Origin: Candidatus Magasanikbacteria bacterium RIFOXYD1_FULL_40_23
GTDB lineage: Bacteria; Patescibacteriota; Patescibacteriia; Magasanikbacterales; GWA2-37-8
Length of the DNA: 56,738 nucleotides
Reading direction: 5' to 3'
NCBI GenBank assembly: GCA_001783215.1
Contig: MFRA01000003.1
Span: 1 to 56,738, forward strand
Under the pieces are notes generated by a model. That model saw only the letters and a program-made list of their open reading frames with translations, made no database searches and was not told where the DNA came from. Of this stretch, positions 56,580-56,738 are shown piece by piece. Position 1 is the stretch's first letter. Every line of letters begins with the position of its first letter. Position numbers and translations under genes: made by a program.

Positions 56580-56657
56580 AGCCGAATGGGTGTGCGAAGG
56601 AGTGAGAGGCGGATAGATAGATTTGTTTTTTAATAATTATCTAGGTAAATAATCAAG

Positions 56658-56738
56658 TTAAGCTGGAACCACTTTGTTAATAACTTCGTTAGAACTTAGA
56701 TAGCCCAGACACTTCCTCGGCCGGTTGTTCAGCTTCTC
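56658..56738 (-). mobile_element. C-terminal fragment of an IS30-family-like transposase, running off the window
   Basis: Minus strand translates to EKLNNRPRKCLGYLSSNEVINKVVPA*, resembling the LNNRPRKxLGYxTPxEVF end of IS30-type transposases. Confidence 0.7.

Overview
The window looks like a chromosomal segment of a Candidate Phyla Radiation (Patescibacteria/Parcubacteria-like) bacterium. This placement is inferred from gene content and style: giant Thr/Ser-rich 'VGIGT' surface proteins, TrbC/VirB2-like pilin arrays, cohesin/dockerin proteins, a B12-dependent RNR and insertions in rRNA. Main content, left to right: (i) a >3,200 aa surface protein truncated by the window start, with two 7-blade LVIVD-type propellers; (ii) a class-A beta-lactamase-like protein and a dockerin/cohesin envelope cassette interrupted by a GIY-YIG ORF between perfect 29-bp inverted repeats; (iii) a SpoIID-like gene behind a leader with competing inverted repeats, then ruvB; (iv) a GC-rich codon-atypical gene, nrdJ-type RNR, PduO-type cobalamin adenosyltransferase and a PDZ/HExxH protein; (v) a tRNA-Leu and a 1,790 aa InlB-repeat/LamG/GSDH/PKD protein; (vi) a pseudopilin operon, galU and a solute-binding lipoprotein; (vii) nine small pilin-like membrane proteins, an MGDG-synthase-like glycosyltransferase and tRNA-His/Arg; (viii) rpsO, a NYN gene, pnp, tRNA-Leu and an Smr gene; (ix) a PRTase, a candidate promoter-to-terminator ncRNA, then 23S (group I intron plus a helix-45-type IVS) and 5S with no 16S in the window; (x) a TruD-like gene and an IS30-like transposase C-terminus at the right edge. 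The least explained signals are a dispersed hairpin family with conserved CTCATTCGCTC / CTCACTCATTTCG arms, a small element bounded by a 41-bp repeat of a tRNA-Leu 3' end, a partial tRNA-Arg copy split by a palindrome, the ~200-nt candidate ncRNA upstream of 23S, and a structured leader that could mask the spoIID start codon. All calls come from reading the sequence; no searches or folding programs were run.
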